From contig JADKIL010000006.1 in the NCBI GenBank assembly GCA_016721315.1, positions 124,001 to 188,000 on the forward strand: a DNA stretch of 64,000 bases. Reading direction: 5' to 3'. Numbering within the stretch: position 1 is the stretch's first letter; each line of letters begins with the position of its first letter. Shown here in pieces: positions 1 through 8,453 of this stretch. The notes beneath the pieces were generated by a model. The model made no database searches and had not been told where the DNA came from. It saw nothing but the letters and a program-made list of their open reading frames with translations. The position numbers were made by a program, and so were the translations under genes. This DNA is from Candidatus Villigracilis vicinus (lineage in GTDB: Bacteria; Chloroflexota; Anaerolineae; Anaerolineales; Villigracilaceae).

Positions 1-1269
1 TTCCTGTTTTCGTGTGGTTACAGCGATCTCAGGGTGCCCATATTTCTCGGCAAGTCTGTAACTCCCCATGGCAAGCTCCCTGCCAAAGCCTTCGTTGTAC
101 GCCATCAATTTGATCATGGCGATCATGGCGTCGTGGTCGCCAAATTTCAATGGCATACCGATCACATCTTCGGGGATATATCCCTTTTCGTACATTTCCA
201 TCGCAGCGGCAATGGTCATGCCAGTGGTGATCGTATCCATGCCATATTCATTGCACAAATAATTCGCCTTCACCAGAGCTGCGAGATTACTTACACCGCA
301 GCCTGTACCCAGCGACGAGATCGTTTCGTACTCAGGTCCCTCTCCCTTGCCTTTATATGGACCATCAGGCACTTCTGTTAAACGCCCGCACGAAAGTGGA
401 CAACGGTAACAGGGTGTATGCCGCACCAGGTATTGATCTTTAAGGGCGTCGCCATCCACATTGTGAACATGCTCGAATGTTCCTTGCAGAAAATTGCGCG
501 TTGGCAAAATACCCAGCGTATTGGTCACTTGTGGCACATAGGATGTGCCGTAAATGCGCATGTTCGAACCCTTCTTTACGTCCGCGCCCACATTCTTGGA
601 GGTTCCTACGCTGATCGAACGCATTCCTTCAGGGTCATGCAATGGCGGGTTTTTATTACCCATCGCAACCACTGCCTTGAGGTTCTTGCTCCCCATCACA
701 GCACCCACACCTGAACGAGCCGCAGCGCGATGTTTGTCATTCATGATGGCTGCCATCAAAGCAAGGTTTTCACCAGCGGGTCCAATACAGGCGACACGCG
801 CTTCATCAGATGTCTCTGCTTTGAGGATATCCGTCGTCTCATGCGTATCCTTCCCCCACACATGCGCCGCAGACCGGACCTCAACCTGGTCTTCATTCAC
901 CAACACATATACCGGCTCTGAGGCTTTTCCCTCAAAAATGAACATATCAAACCCGGTGCGTTTCATCCATGTTGGAAATTCACCGCCCGAATTGGAATGC
1001 GCCAATGCACCCGTCAACGGAGATTTGGTAACGACCATATAACGGTTGCCCGTTGGCGCAGGAGTGGCCGTCAGCGGACCCGTAGCAAAGATCAACATAT
1101 TCTCTGGAGAGAGCGGTTCCGCCATGGGGTCCATTTCTTTATACATATAATGGATCGCCCAACCGCGCCCGCCAAGATAATCCCGGGCGATCTTCGGGTC
1201 TACATCTTCTTTTGTGGCTTTTCGGGTCGTAAGGTTTACACGTAAAATTTTGAGGTGCCAGCCGTACAT
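1..1269 (-). CDS. Aldehyde:ferredoxin oxidoreductase, partial (C-terminus outside window)
   Basis: The first 423 residues of a tungsten/molybdenum-bis-pterin aldehyde:ferredoxin oxidoreductase; the family is about 600-700 residues, so the C-terminal third lies beyond the left edge. Seen on the reverse strand: an N-terminal pterin-binding domain with GPLTATPAPTG and an SNSGGEF segment, the GVGAVMGSKNLKA motif near residues 195-208, and three iron-sulfur ligands in CYRCPLSC (C-x2-C-x3-C, about residue 290); the fourth Cys would be in the missing part. The ATG at 1269 follows AAGGAG. It lies 50 bases downstream of a MoaD-like gene on the same strand. Known for the family: oxidation of aldehydes to acids with ferredoxin as acceptor. 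Substrate unknown; family assignment is firm. Confidence 0.93.
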   Translation of the reverse strand, partial: MYGWHLKILRVNLTTRKATKEDVDPKIARDYLGGRGWAIHYMYKEMDPMAEPLSPENMLIFATGPLTATPAPTGNRYMVVTKSPLTGALAHSNSGGEFPTWMKRTGFDMFIFEGKASEPVYVLVNEDQVEVRSAAHVWGKDTHETTDILKAETSDEARVACIGPAGENLALMAAIMNDKHRAAARSGVGAVMGSKNLKAVVAMGNKNPPLHDPEGMRSISVGTSKNVGADVKKGSNMRIYGTSYVPQVTNTLGILPTRNFLQGTFEHVHNVDGDALKDQYLVRHTPCYRCPLSCGRLTEVPDGPYKGKGEGPEYETISSLGTGCGVSNLAALVKANYLCNEYGMDTITTGMTIAAAMEMYEKGYIPEDVIGMPLKFGDHDAMIAMIKLMAYNEGFGRELAMGSYRLAEKYGHPEIAVTTRKQE

Positions 1270-1319
1270 GTTTGCTCCTTGGGGTGGAAGTTTTTAGTTA
1301 TGCTTTCATACGTTCTGAT

Positions 1320-1559
1320 CTATCCGCCAGCAATGGCAGAAAACGCAGTAACCGTATCGCCTTCTTTTAATGGTGTATCCATCTCCACAGTGAGACCATT
1401 CAACACGATAACGCTTTCATCATTGAGGGGGATATCAAAGCGGGATATGACATCGTAAACCGTTACCCCCTCAGGGACGTCCAACTCCACAACGCCGTTC
1501 ACTGAACCGGGAGGCAGAACATCACGATAATTAGCGATCATTTTTACGCGTATCATCAT
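1320..1559 (-). CDS. MoaD/ThiS-family sulfur carrier protein
   Basis: 79 residues with the ubiquitin-like beta-grasp pattern of MoaD and the diagnostic C-terminal Gly-Gly (ends AIAGG), the residue thiocarboxylated to deliver sulfur for molybdopterin. It sits directly upstream of the AOR on the same strand, the common arrangement for tungsten enzymes, so it probably serves that cofactor. Two ATGs stand in tandem (1559, 1556). No ribosome binding site precedes them, but TAAAAT on the reverse strand ends six bases before the first ATG, so a leaderless transcript starting at 1559 is likely. ThiS is the alternative, but the neighbourhood favours MoaD. Confidence 0.87.
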   Translation of the reverse strand: MMIRVKMIANYRDVLPPGSVNGVVELDVPEGVTVYDVISRFDIPLNDESVIVLNGLTVEMDTPLKEGDTVTAFSAIAGG

Positions 1560-1565
1560 TTGTGA

Positions 1566-1571
1566 ATTTTA
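1566..1571 (-). promoter_or_regulatory. -10 box of the MoaD-AOR transcript (leaderless)
   Basis: TAAAAT on the reverse strand with a six-base gap to the ATG at 1559 and no Shine-Dalgarno sequence. It lies back to back with the -10 box of the divergent thioesterase gene. No clear -35 hexamer is visible. Confidence 0.55.
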
Positions 1572-1584
1572 GCATGAAAGGGGA

Positions 1585-1590
1585 TAAAAT
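1585..1590 (+). promoter_or_regulatory. -10 box of the thioesterase gene (leaderless)
   Basis: TAAAAT with a seven-base gap (cagcgcc) to the ATG at 1598. This decides the start in favour of 1598 over the upstream GTG at 1562 and ATG at 1574, which would lie at or before the promoter. Confidence 0.55.
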
Positions 1591-1597
1591 CAGCGCC

Positions 1598-2038
1598 ATG
1601 AAACGTCAACTTCCATATCATGGCTGGTGTTTTGTCTGTGGGAATGAAAACCCGAATTCGATCGGTATCACAATGTTCGTGGATGACGACGGTGTCCTAA
1701 CCTCTGAATTCATGTTGAACAAGTCACACCAGGGTCCGCCTGGGCATGCACATGGAGGGGCATCGGCGGCGGTGCTGGATGAAGTGATGGGGTTGGTAGT
1801 TTGGGCAGCGGGTTATAAAGTAGTAGCAGCAAACATCAACATCAATTATCGGAAACTGCTTCCGCTCGAACAGCCGCTTCTTGCGGTTGCGCGAATCACC
1901 CAAAAGAGCACAAGGAAAATCGTCAGCATAGGAGAGATCCGTCTGGCTGATGCAACCGTCGCCGTGGAAGGAAGCGGGGTCTATGTCATCGCCCCGCAAT
2001 TATTTGTAAAATCACCCATGGAAGGAATTCATTCATGA
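1598..2038 (+). CDS. Hotdog-fold thioesterase (PaaI-like)
   Basis: 146 residues. A CFVCG motif near the N-terminus and the segment GHAHGGASAAVLDE, the hotdog-helix signature of PaaI-type acyl-CoA thioesterases in which the His/Gly and acidic residue line the active site. It probably hydrolyses a short or aromatic acyl-CoA in the cytoplasm; the substrate cannot be read from sequence. The start at 1598 is set by a TAAAAT box seven bases upstream. The stop overlaps the start of the racemase by four bases (ATGA), so the two are co-transcribed. Divergent from the MoaD-AOR pair. Confidence 0.82.
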   Translation: MKRQLPYHGWCFVCGNENPNSIGITMFVDDDGVLTSEFMLNKSHQGPPGHAHGGASAAVLDEVMGLVVWAAGYKVVAANININYRKLLPLEQPLLAVARITQKSTRKIVSIGEIRLADATVAVEGSGVYVIAPQLFVKSPMEGIHS

Positions 2039-2741
2039 AAACAATCGGTCTGATCGGCGGGATGAGCTGGGAGTCATCCATAGAGTATTATCGCATCATC
2101 AATGAAACGGCGAAGGAAAAACTGGGCGGGCTGCATTCAGCAAAGAGTCTAATGGTGACTGTAGACTTCGCCGAGATCGAAAAACTGCAACACGAAGACC
2201 GGTGGGACGAAGCTGGTCAAATTCTGGTGAAATGTGCGCAAGACCTCGAACGCGGCGGCGCAGATTTCATTGTGCTCTGCACCAATACGATGCATAAACT
2301 CGCCGACCAGATCACTGCAAATGTGAACATTCCTTTTTGCATATCGCAGATGCCACGGCAGAGAAGATCGTTACAGCAGGTATGCATCGGATCGGATTAC
2401 TCGGCACACGTTTCACCATGGAACATGATTTCTATAAAGGACGTCTGATCAACAATTACGGACTGGAAGTCGTTATTCCAAACGAATCTGATCGAGCCAT
2501 CGTCCACCGTGTGATCTACGAAGAATTGGTGCTTGGCAAGATCATGGAAGCATCACGGGAAGAATACAAACGCATTATGAATGACCTGCTCTCTCAAGGC
2601 GCACAGGGAATTATTCTCGGCTGCACAGAGATCGAACTACTCATCAAGGAAGGTGATTGCAATGCGCCACTCTTCCCCACCACAACGATCCACGCAGTCG
2701 CCGCTGTGGAAAAATCGCTGGCAGATGCCCCAAAGGTATGA
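2035..2741 (+). CDS. Aspartate/glutamate racemase family protein, frameshifted
   Basis: Two reading frames make one protein of about 235 residues. The first (from 2035) has the N-terminal IGLIGGMSWESS and the catalytic-Cys motif VLCTNTMHK. The second (to 2741) has the C-terminal motif ILGCTEIELLI with the second catalytic Cys. The frames meet at a run of five T (2334-2338); a sixth T would read NIPFLHIADATAEK without interruption. Both catalytic cysteines are kept, so the enzyme would be functional if the shift is an assembly error. The family interconverts D- and L-aspartate or glutamate without cofactor. Start overlaps the thioesterase stop (ATGA). Confidence 0.85.
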
Positions 2742-2823
2742 TATATGCATTAAATAACCAAACGTCCTATTTACTCTGCATGTGAAGCGAATATACTCCT
2801 GCAAGAAATTTTCAGGAGAATCC

Positions 2824-3501
2824 ATGTTCAATTTATTTAAGAAAAAAGAATCGAAACCAGAAAACCCATTTCCAAATCTCAGAACGCATTTCATGGGCAA
2901 TGTTCCACTAAACGAATGGCCCAAAGGGGAAATGAGCGAACATCCGTGGTCTTTATTTGCAGCAGCACGCAAGCATGTATTGGCAAAAAATAATTCTGAA
3001 GCCGAGAAAATTTATCGTCAGATCATTGAAGCACCCGGTCTTGAACCGCGTCACTATATGCAAGCCTGGATGTTCATGCGCTATTTTTTGAAGATCCAGC
3101 CGCCCGCTGAAATCTCAAAACAAGTGTATGGTGTGATGGTAGAAGTTTTTACACCAACGGGCATTATGTTGGTGGTCGCGTATGCCGACCACAAAGCACG
3201 AAGTTTGCACTCTTCAGGCGGCGGAGTCATTTGGGAGAAACCAAACGACTCTCTAAATGAAAAAGTAGAAGCGGTGATCAAGGCAGGGGAAAATGCGGTT
3301 AAATCCATTCCCTTGGTGGTAGTGGATGTCGTTCCAAAGCCTCCGGCACAAGTTGATCATATTTTGATCTGTATCGCCACTCCTGCAGGTATCTATCACG
3401 GATTAGGAACCGGTCAATTCTTATCGAACGACCCATATGCCGGTCCGATCGTAACATCATCAGGGCAACTCCTGCAGGGGTTGGAAAGTTTGAAAAAATA
3501 A
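2824..3501 (+). CDS. Conserved hypothetical protein, 225 residues
   Basis: Not recognised. The ATG at 2824 follows a good AGGAG; an in-frame start 42 bases upstream overlaps no ribosome binding site and was not chosen. The protein starts with a Lys-rich stretch (MFNLFKKKES), has a helical middle part resembling a short TPR-like segment (about residues 45-75), and a C-terminal half of beta-strand character with SSGGGVIW. No signal peptide or membrane segment. It is followed by a strong terminator, so it is the last gene of its transcript. Confidence 0.7.
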   Translation: MFNLFKKKESKPENPFPNLRTHFMGNVPLNEWPKGEMSEHPWSLFAAARKHVLAKNNSEAEKIYRQIIEAPGLEPRHYMQAWMFMRYFLKIQPPAEISKQVYGVMVEVFTPTGIMLVVAYADHKARSLHSSGGGVIWEKPNDSLNEKVEAVIKAGENAVKSIPLVVVDVVPKPPAQVDHILICIATPAGIYHGLGTGQFLSNDPYAGPIVTSSGQLLQGLESLKK

Positions 3502-3511
3502 TTTACGCCTC

Positions 3512-3544
3512 AATAAAGCCCACCCTTTTAGAGTGGGCTTTATT
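3512..3544 (+). terminator. Rho-independent terminator
   Basis: Inverted repeat AATAAAGCCCAC / GTGGGCTTTATT with a nine-base loop, ten bases after the stop of the 2824-3501 gene. Confidence 0.85.
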
Positions 3545-3582
3545 ATTTGGCAGGGAAAGAACGCGGAAACACCGGCTTCGGA

Positions 3583-3588
3583 TAAAAT
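3583..3588 (+). promoter_or_regulatory. -10 box of lipoprotein gene (leaderless)
   Basis: TAAAAT within GGATAAAATATAAGA, ending six bases before the ATG at 3595; no Shine-Dalgarno sequence. Confidence 0.55.
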
Positions 3589-3594
3589 ATAAGA

Positions 3595-4050
3595 ATGCGA
3601 TCCGCTTATCTATTCCTTTGTGCGATCTTGATCAGTGCCTGCGTCCCTATCCCCACCCCCGAGCCGACGCCCACCGCCGCACCACCATATCGCATTACGC
3701 CAAATGAAAATCCTTTCGAACCCAAAATTGAGGACACTGGCAGGCAAACCGCATCGGTCACGCTAACATCTGTCGGTTTTTCAGAGAGTTACGGGTTCAC
3801 CCCGCCGCGCGCTGTACTCGCCTTGGTAGGGTATATGCCCAGTGTTTGCAATGAATTAAGAGTTAATATCAACCCGCCTGATGAGCAATATCGCATCTTT
3901 GTAGAGGTGTACAGTCTCATCAACCCGGATGTTGAATGCGACAATGTCTTCCAACAATTTGAAACCAGCATTTTGCTCGGAACCTACTCTCCCGGCCGAT
4001 ACTATGTCTGGATCAACGATGCATTGGCGGGCGATTTCGTCTCGTATTAA
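3595..4050 (+). CDS. Putative lipoprotein, paralogue of the next gene
   Basis: 151 residues: a short signal peptide ending in the lipobox LISAC (Cys about 16), a Pro/Thr-rich linker (PIPTPEPTPTAAPP), then a beta-rich domain of about 100 residues. The domain holds two further cysteines in P-x2-C-x2-LRV and DVEC, and ends in G-x-YYVWIN. The same pattern, with both cysteines, recurs in the neighbouring gene at 4118, so the two are tandem paralogues. Probably anchored on the outer face of the cytoplasmic membrane; function unknown. Confidence 0.75.
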   Translation: MRSAYLFLCAILISACVPIPTPEPTPTAAPPYRITPNENPFEPKIEDTGRQTASVTLTSVGFSESYGFTPPRAVLALVGYMPSVCNELRVNINPPDEQYRIFVEVYSLINPDVECDNVFQQFETSILLGTYSPGRYYVWINDALAGDFVSY

Positions 4051-4117
4051 TTCATATAACCTACCCAAAATGGAACTTATCTGGGCAGATCATCGTCATT
4101 TTCCAAAAGGAGACCTG

Positions 4118-4555
4118 ATGAAACGCTTCACTATTATGATATTCCTACTTATTGCTTCAGCATGCGCCCCGGCGCCAGATGAAGCTGTCAGCAGCGACGA
4201 GCCAGCTTCACCTCAAACCGGCGAATACGCTCCCAGCCCTGCAGATGGCTCGTTAACTCGCGGCACAGTGTTTGTGGACACTTCAGAATTACTCACACTG
4301 GAAAGTTACCCTCTGCAATTTAACCTGAACATCACAGGGAATTTACCAACACCGTGCCATAAACTGCGCATTGCCGTAAATACACCCGATTCAGACAACA
4401 ACCTTCATATAGATGTGTACTCAGTTGTGGATCCAGGCGAAATTTGCATTCAGGTGCTTGAGCCGTTTTCGGTCAATCAACCTTTGGGAAGTTTTCCGCA
4501 GGGACACTATCGCCTGTGGGTTAACGGAGAGATGGTCGCCGAATTTCAATCATAA
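4118..4555 (+). CDS. Putative lipoprotein, paralogue of the previous gene
   Basis: 145 residues with a signal peptide and lipobox IASAC, a low-complexity Ser/Pro/Glu linker, and the same C-terminal domain as its upstream neighbour: P-x2-C-x2-LRI, DVYS, a second Cys in GEIC, then LG-x3-QGHYRLWVN. The ATG at 4118 follows AAAAGGAG at a good distance; a longer in-frame start at 3929 lies inside the previous gene and was rejected. Function unknown. Confidence 0.78.
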   Translation: MKRFTIMIFLLIASACAPAPDEAVSSDEPASPQTGEYAPSPADGSLTRGTVFVDTSELLTLESYPLQFNLNITGNLPTPCHKLRIAVNTPDSDNNLHIDVYSVVDPGEICIQVLEPFSVNQPLGSFPQGHYRLWVNGEMVAEFQS

Positions 4556-4585
4556 AAAAAGAGCCGGAAAATTTCCGGCTCTTTT
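4554..4585. terminator. Bidirectional terminator
   Basis: AAAAAGAGCCGGAAA / TTTCCGGCTCTTTTT hairpin with A and T tracts on both sides, between the convergent lipoprotein and ybaK genes. Confidence 0.85.
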
Positions 4586-5061
4586 TAATCCACCCGGCTG
4601 ATTTCGCCAAACCGGGCATTGACCAATGACGCCAGATCTTTTACACCCAATTGAATGTTCAATCCACGCTGCCCGCCTGAGATATAGATCTCTTCAAATT
4701 TTTGCGCAGCAGAATCGATCACAACTTGAAAACCTTTATTGATAAGCGCCAACGGTGAAATGCCGCCTGCCTGTAGACCGGTCAATTGTTCGGCTTCGCG
4801 TTCGGTTGGTAAATGCATCTTCTTCTCACCTAAAAAGCTCGCCAGCAACTTCAAATCCACCACATGCCGACCTGGGATAACAGCCAGCACCGGTTTGCCT
4901 TTTTCACGCTTGGTAACAATGGTCTTAAAAACCTGCTCTTCCGGCACGTTCAAGAACTGTGCCGCCTCCACAGCTCCTAATTTTTCAGCAGGCAGCTCAA
5001 ATGCTTTATACTTTGTCTTACGGGCATCCAAAAATCTTGTGACATTATTTGTGACTGACAT
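4585..5061 (-). CDS. ybaK: YbaK/EbsC-family Cys-tRNA(Pro) deacylase
   Basis: 158 residues matching the YbaK/EbsC/ProX editing domain over its full length: VFKTIVTK near residue 45, the invariant Lys of that segment, and GGISPLAL around residue 98. Known role: hydrolysis of Cys mischarged on tRNA-Pro, in trans to prolyl-tRNA synthetase. Starts at 5061 behind a weak AGGAAA; a TATAAT lies about 25-30 bases upstream. Convergent with the lipoprotein gene across a shared terminator. Confidence 0.88.
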   Translation of the reverse strand: MSVTNNVTRFLDARKTKYKAFELPAEKLGAVEAAQFLNVPEEQVFKTIVTKREKGKPVLAVIPGRHVVDLKLLASFLGEKKMHLPTEREAEQLTGLQAGGISPLALINKGFQVVIDSAAQKFEEIYISGGQRGLNIQLGVKDLASLVNARFGEISRVD

Positions 5062-5145
5062 TTTATTAATTTCCTGTAGAATATTATAAACTTATCAAGG
5101 ATACTTGCTCTCTGTTGACACCGCAAATATTCAAAGGAGGCTGAT

Positions 5146-5496
5146 ATGTCCAACCAGGACCAGGAACGTCTCAAACGTCTACGCGAAAAGCAGATCGCCG
5201 ATCGTGACCCGCTGGTAAAACAACGCAAACTCCAACAGAATTACTCCGTCAAATCCAGACGCATGCGCAAGCCGTTCAAGTTAACAAGCGCATGGAAAGA
5301 CATTCCCCACGTCATACGCACACCTCTATATGGGCTTATCCTCGGCATGGCAGCGATCATCGTCCTGCCAGAACTTTGGGATTCCTTCTTTGCCATTTGG
5401 GTGGCTCTTATCATCGCTGTCTTCTTAATTATATTTGGCATTATCCTTGGCAATTCGCTGGACTTGCGTGACGATATCAAGGATTCACTGAGGTGA
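5146..5496 (+). CDS. Small membrane protein, function unknown
   Basis: 116 residues with an AAAGGAGG ribosome binding site. The first 65 residues are strongly basic and probably cytoplasmic (KRLREKQIADRD). Two hydrophobic helices follow at roughly 62-80 and 83-102, then a short charged tail. No known motif. It stands between divergent ybaK and the cNMP-binding-like gene. Confidence 0.68.
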   Translation: MSNQDQERLKRLREKQIADRDPLVKQRKLQQNYSVKSRRMRKPFKLTSAWKDIPHVIRTPLYGLILGMAAIIVLPELWDSFFAIWVALIIAVFLIIFGIILGNSLDLRDDIKDSLR

Positions 5497-5577
5497 CACC
5501 CAGCGCCTCAAGATCAGACCTGCAACCTGCACCACCCCATTCACCCATCTCACCCTGAAAACTGGAGACAACCTAAG

Positions 5578-6030
5578 ATGATCAGTACGGAAACCCTTTC
5601 CCAATTCAGCTTGTTCAATGGATTACCTGAGTCGCTCTTAAGAGAAATAGCAGCCATAAGCACCGAGGCGGAAGCTAAACAGGGCGAGTTTGTCTTTCAT
5701 GAAGGCGAAAAAGCGGACAAATTGCATTTTCTCTTGAAAGGAAGCATCGCTTTGCGCGTGAAACTAACCTCCCGACCTGAGAGCGTAACCGTCTCCTTTA
5801 TCTCAACGCCATTTCGTAGTTTTGGCTGGTCTGGCATCGTGCCGCCTTTCCATTACACCTCCAGCGCCGAGTGCGACGAAGACTCCACATTGTTGAGCAT
5901 CCCTGCCGACTCTTTTATGAAGCTGCTTGAGAACAACCCGGAACATGGATTTGTAGTAATGCGCCGTGTAGCTGAAATAGTCGCCGACCGGTTGAGGAAC
6001 AGCCATCAAGCTTTGCTAAAAACCCTTTAA
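5578..6030 (+). CDS. Cyclic-nucleotide-binding-domain protein without effector domain
   Basis: 150 residues made only of a CRP-type cyclic-nucleotide-binding beta-barrel: QGEFVFHEGEKADKLHFLLKG is the typical first half, followed by a C-terminal helix. There is no helix-turn-helix or catalytic domain, and the usual phosphate-binding RxA segment is not obvious. It may bind a ligand and act through a partner, or be a structural relic of a CRP/FNR regulator. The ATG at 5578 has GGAG about ten bases upstream. A terminator follows. Confidence 0.78.
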   Translation: MISTETLSQFSLFNGLPESLLREIAAISTEAEAKQGEFVFHEGEKADKLHFLLKGSIALRVKLTSRPESVTVSFISTPFRSFGWSGIVPPFHYTSSAECDEDSTLLSIPADSFMKLLENNPEHGFVVMRRVAEIVADRLRNSHQALLKTL

Positions 6031-6048
6031 ATACACCCGCAAATATAG

Positions 6049-6082
6049 CCCGCCTCAAAAATAACGCCGAGGCGGGTTTTCT
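6049..6082 (+). terminator. Rho-independent terminator
   Basis: CCCGCCTC / GAGGCGGG stem with a 12-base loop and TTTTCTTTTT tail, after the cNMP-binding-like gene. Confidence 0.85.
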
Positions 6083-6150
6083 TTTTCCAAAACCAAGAGA
6101 AGCCGCCAGAAAACAGGAACAAGCCCGGCGTCAGGATGAAGCGGGCGTAG

Positions 6151-6156
6151 TAAAAT
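6151..6156 (+). promoter_or_regulatory. -10 box of the rel gene (leaderless)
   Basis: TAAAAT with a six-base gap (cagggg) to the ATG at 6163. It supports that start over the in-frame ATG at 6190. Confidence 0.5.
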
Positions 6157-6162
6157 CAGGGG

Positions 6163-8379
6163 ATGAAATCGGCAGTCATTGAAATCCCAATGGATAAATT
6201 AATGGAACAGCTCCCGGAGAACTACACACACACCGACCGGGAACTGGTCATGCGCGCGTATACATACGCAGAAGAGGCGCATCGCGAGCAAAAGCGCCAT
6301 TCAGGCGAGCCGTACATCAACCACTGCATCGCCGTGGCAAGAATTCTCACGGAGTTAAAAGTGCCAGCAGAAGTAGTGGCTGCCGGGTTATTACACGATA
6401 CCGTCGAAGATACGCCAGTGACGCTGGCGGATATCCGCCGAGAGTTTGGGGACACGGTGCGTCTGCTGGTTGACGGGGTGACAAAATTAACTCACCTGCC
6501 GCGAGTTTCACGCGGCGATCAGCATGCTGAAAATAATGAAGACGAAAAAGAGGATGTGGTCATAGAACCTGCCCTGCTCGGGCGCAAGGAAGATATGATC
6601 TCAGAGACTCTGCGTAAAACCTTCCTTGCCATGGGCGAAGATGTAAGTGTGGTGCTGATTAAACTGGCAGACCGCTTGCATAACATGCGCACGCTGGGGC
6701 ACATGCCAGAGCACAAGCGCAAACGTATTGCGCAGGAAACACTCGATATTTTCGCGCCACTGGCAAACCGCCTCGGCATCTGGCAATTGAAATGGGAATT
6801 GGAAGACCTCAGTTTCCGTTACGTTCAGCCGGATAAATACAAAGAGATCGCCGAGTCACTGGCAGAGCGCCGCCCCGACCGAGAGCGACAGTTGGAAGAA
6901 ATCAAAGAAAATTTGGTGCGTCTGTTGGAAAAGAACAACATCAAAGCCGAGCTGAGCGGGCGCCCCAAGCATATTTATTCGATTTTCAAAAAGATGCAAA
7001 AGAAAGACAAGTCTTTCGGCATGTTATATGATGTGCGTGCCGTACGCTTGATCGTGCCGGATGTCCCCTCGTGTTACGCTGCATTAGGCGTCATCCACAC
7101 CACATGGCGGCCGGTACCCGGTGAGTTCGATGACTACATCGCAGCACCAAAAGACAACCATTATCAATCCCTGCACACTGCGGTAATGTACGACGACAAA
7201 CGTCCGTTGGAGATCCAGATCCGTACACAGGAAATGCACATGAACGCCGAGTATGGCATCGCTGCGCATTGGCGATACAAGGAAGGCGGCAGGCACGACA
7301 AGCAATTTGAAGAACGCATCAAAGACCTGCGTAAAATGATGGAATGGCGCGGGGACGTGAATGACGCCACCGAATTCGTCGAATCGATGCAAAGTGATGT
7401 GTTCCGTGACCGGGTATACATCTTTACCCCACGCGGCGACGCCATAGACCTGCCAGCAGGGTCCACCCCCATCGACTTCGCCTACACTGTCCACACAGAC
7501 ATTGGTCATCGCTGCCGCGGCGCGCGTGTGAACGGCAAACTCGTGCCGCTTGACCATGAATTGAAGACCGGCGATCAGGTAGAGATTCTCACCGCCAAGC
7601 GCGGCGGACCAAGCCGGGATTGGCTCAACAACAACCTGGGCTTGGTTAAGACCCAACGCGCCAAATCGAAGATCCGTGTATGGTTTAAAAAGCTGGAAGA
7701 TGAACAAAATCTCACCACTGGTCGCGATACCTTAGAACGCGAGTTGCAACGCCTTGGCATTACCGAGGTGAATTTTGAGAAGTTGGCACGTGAACTCAGC
7801 TACAAAACCCCTGATGACATGTTCATTGACCTGGGCACAGGCGAACTTTCGATCAGCAAACTCATCAAACAGTTCTCCAACACCGAAGAAATAAAGGATA
7901 TCCTCGAAGCCAACGCACCGGCGTTTCCTCATAAACCAACTGATGCAGTCGAAGTTTTAGGATTAAAGGGAATGCTGGCAACCATGGCAAAATGCTGTAA
8001 CCCGATGCCCGGCGACCAGATCGTGGGCTACATCACCCGTGGACGCGGCGCAACGATCCATCGCCTTGACTGCCCAAATATTTTGCAAACCCAAGACCGC
8101 GAACGCCTTCTCAAAGTAGGCTGGGGGCATGCAGAGCAAACATTCCCCGTGCCGGTGAAGATCAAGGCATACGACCGCCAGGGACTCATGAGCGATATTT
8201 CAAACCTGCTTTCTGACGAGAACATCAATATCAACAATGTCTCGGTCAACGTAAACCGCAGCATCGCGGATTTAAAGCTCATCATTGAAGTGAAAGATCT
8301 GACACAACTAAGCCGCATCCTCACCCGCATCGAAAATCTACCAAATGTGATGGAAGCCGTTAGAACCAAGCCGGGATAA
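6163..8379 (+). CDS. rel: Bifunctional (p)ppGpp synthetase/hydrolase (RelA/SpoT family)
   Basis: 738 residues, normal length for a long RSH enzyme. In order: HD hydrolase domain (about 25-190) with RHSGEPYINH, LLHDTVEDT and KLADRLHNMRTL, so the metal ligands for ppGpp hydrolysis are intact; synthetase domain (about 240-370) with YDDYIAAPK-x-NHYQSLHT and the downstream EIQIRT-x2-MH; TGS domain (about 410-475, VYIFTPRGDAIDLP); a conserved Cys pair region (MAKCCNPMPGD); and a C-terminal ACT domain (about 660-735). It sets the level of the alarmone (p)ppGpp during starvation. Stands alone, apparently transcribed from its own leaderless promoter. Confidence 0.96.
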   Translation: MKSAVIEIPMDKLMEQLPENYTHTDRELVMRAYTYAEEAHREQKRHSGEPYINHCIAVARILTELKVPAEVVAAGLLHDTVEDTPVTLADIRREFGDTVRLLVDGVTKLTHLPRVSRGDQHAENNEDEKEDVVIEPALLGRKEDMISETLRKTFLAMGEDVSVVLIKLADRLHNMRTLGHMPEHKRKRIAQETLDIFAPLANRLGIWQLKWELEDLSFRYVQPDKYKEIAESLAERRPDRERQLEEIKENLVRLLEKNNIKAELSGRPKHIYSIFKKMQKKDKSFGMLYDVRAVRLIVPDVPSCYAALGVIHTTWRPVPGEFDDYIAAPKDNHYQSLHTAVMYDDKRPLEIQIRTQEMHMNAEYGIAAHWRYKEGGRHDKQFEERIKDLRKMMEWRGDVNDATEFVESMQSDVFRDRVYIFTPRGDAIDLPAGSTPIDFAYTVHTDIGHRCRGARVNGKLVPLDHELKTGDQVEILTAKRGGPSRDWLNNNLGLVKTQRAKSKIRVWFKKLEDEQNLTTGRDTLERELQRLGITEVNFEKLARELSYKTPDDMFIDLGTGELSISKLIKQFSNTEEIKDILEANAPAFPHKPTDAVEVLGLKGMLATMAKCCNPMPGDQIVGYITRGRGATIHRLDCPNILQTQDRERLLKVGWGHAEQTFPVPVKIKAYDRQGLMSDISNLLSDENININNVSVNVNRSIADLKLIIEVKDLTQLSRILTRIENLPNVMEAVRTKPG

Positions 8380-8433
8380 ATTCCGCCTCCATTACGAAAA
8401 GTACAACTCACAATATCAGAATTCAGATGGGGG

Positions 8434-8439
8434 TATAAT
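8434..8439 (+). promoter_or_regulatory. -10 box of moeA
   Basis: TATAAT in GGGGGTATAATC, 14 bases before the ATG at 8454. The predicted leader is about eight bases and holds no Shine-Dalgarno sequence. Confidence 0.55.
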
Positions 8440-8453
8440 CGCGGCGCTTCGAT

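Noticed and set aside
7084..7707. 207-residue minus-strand frame
   Set aside because: Antisense to the rel gene, without any recognisable motif or upstream ribosome binding site.
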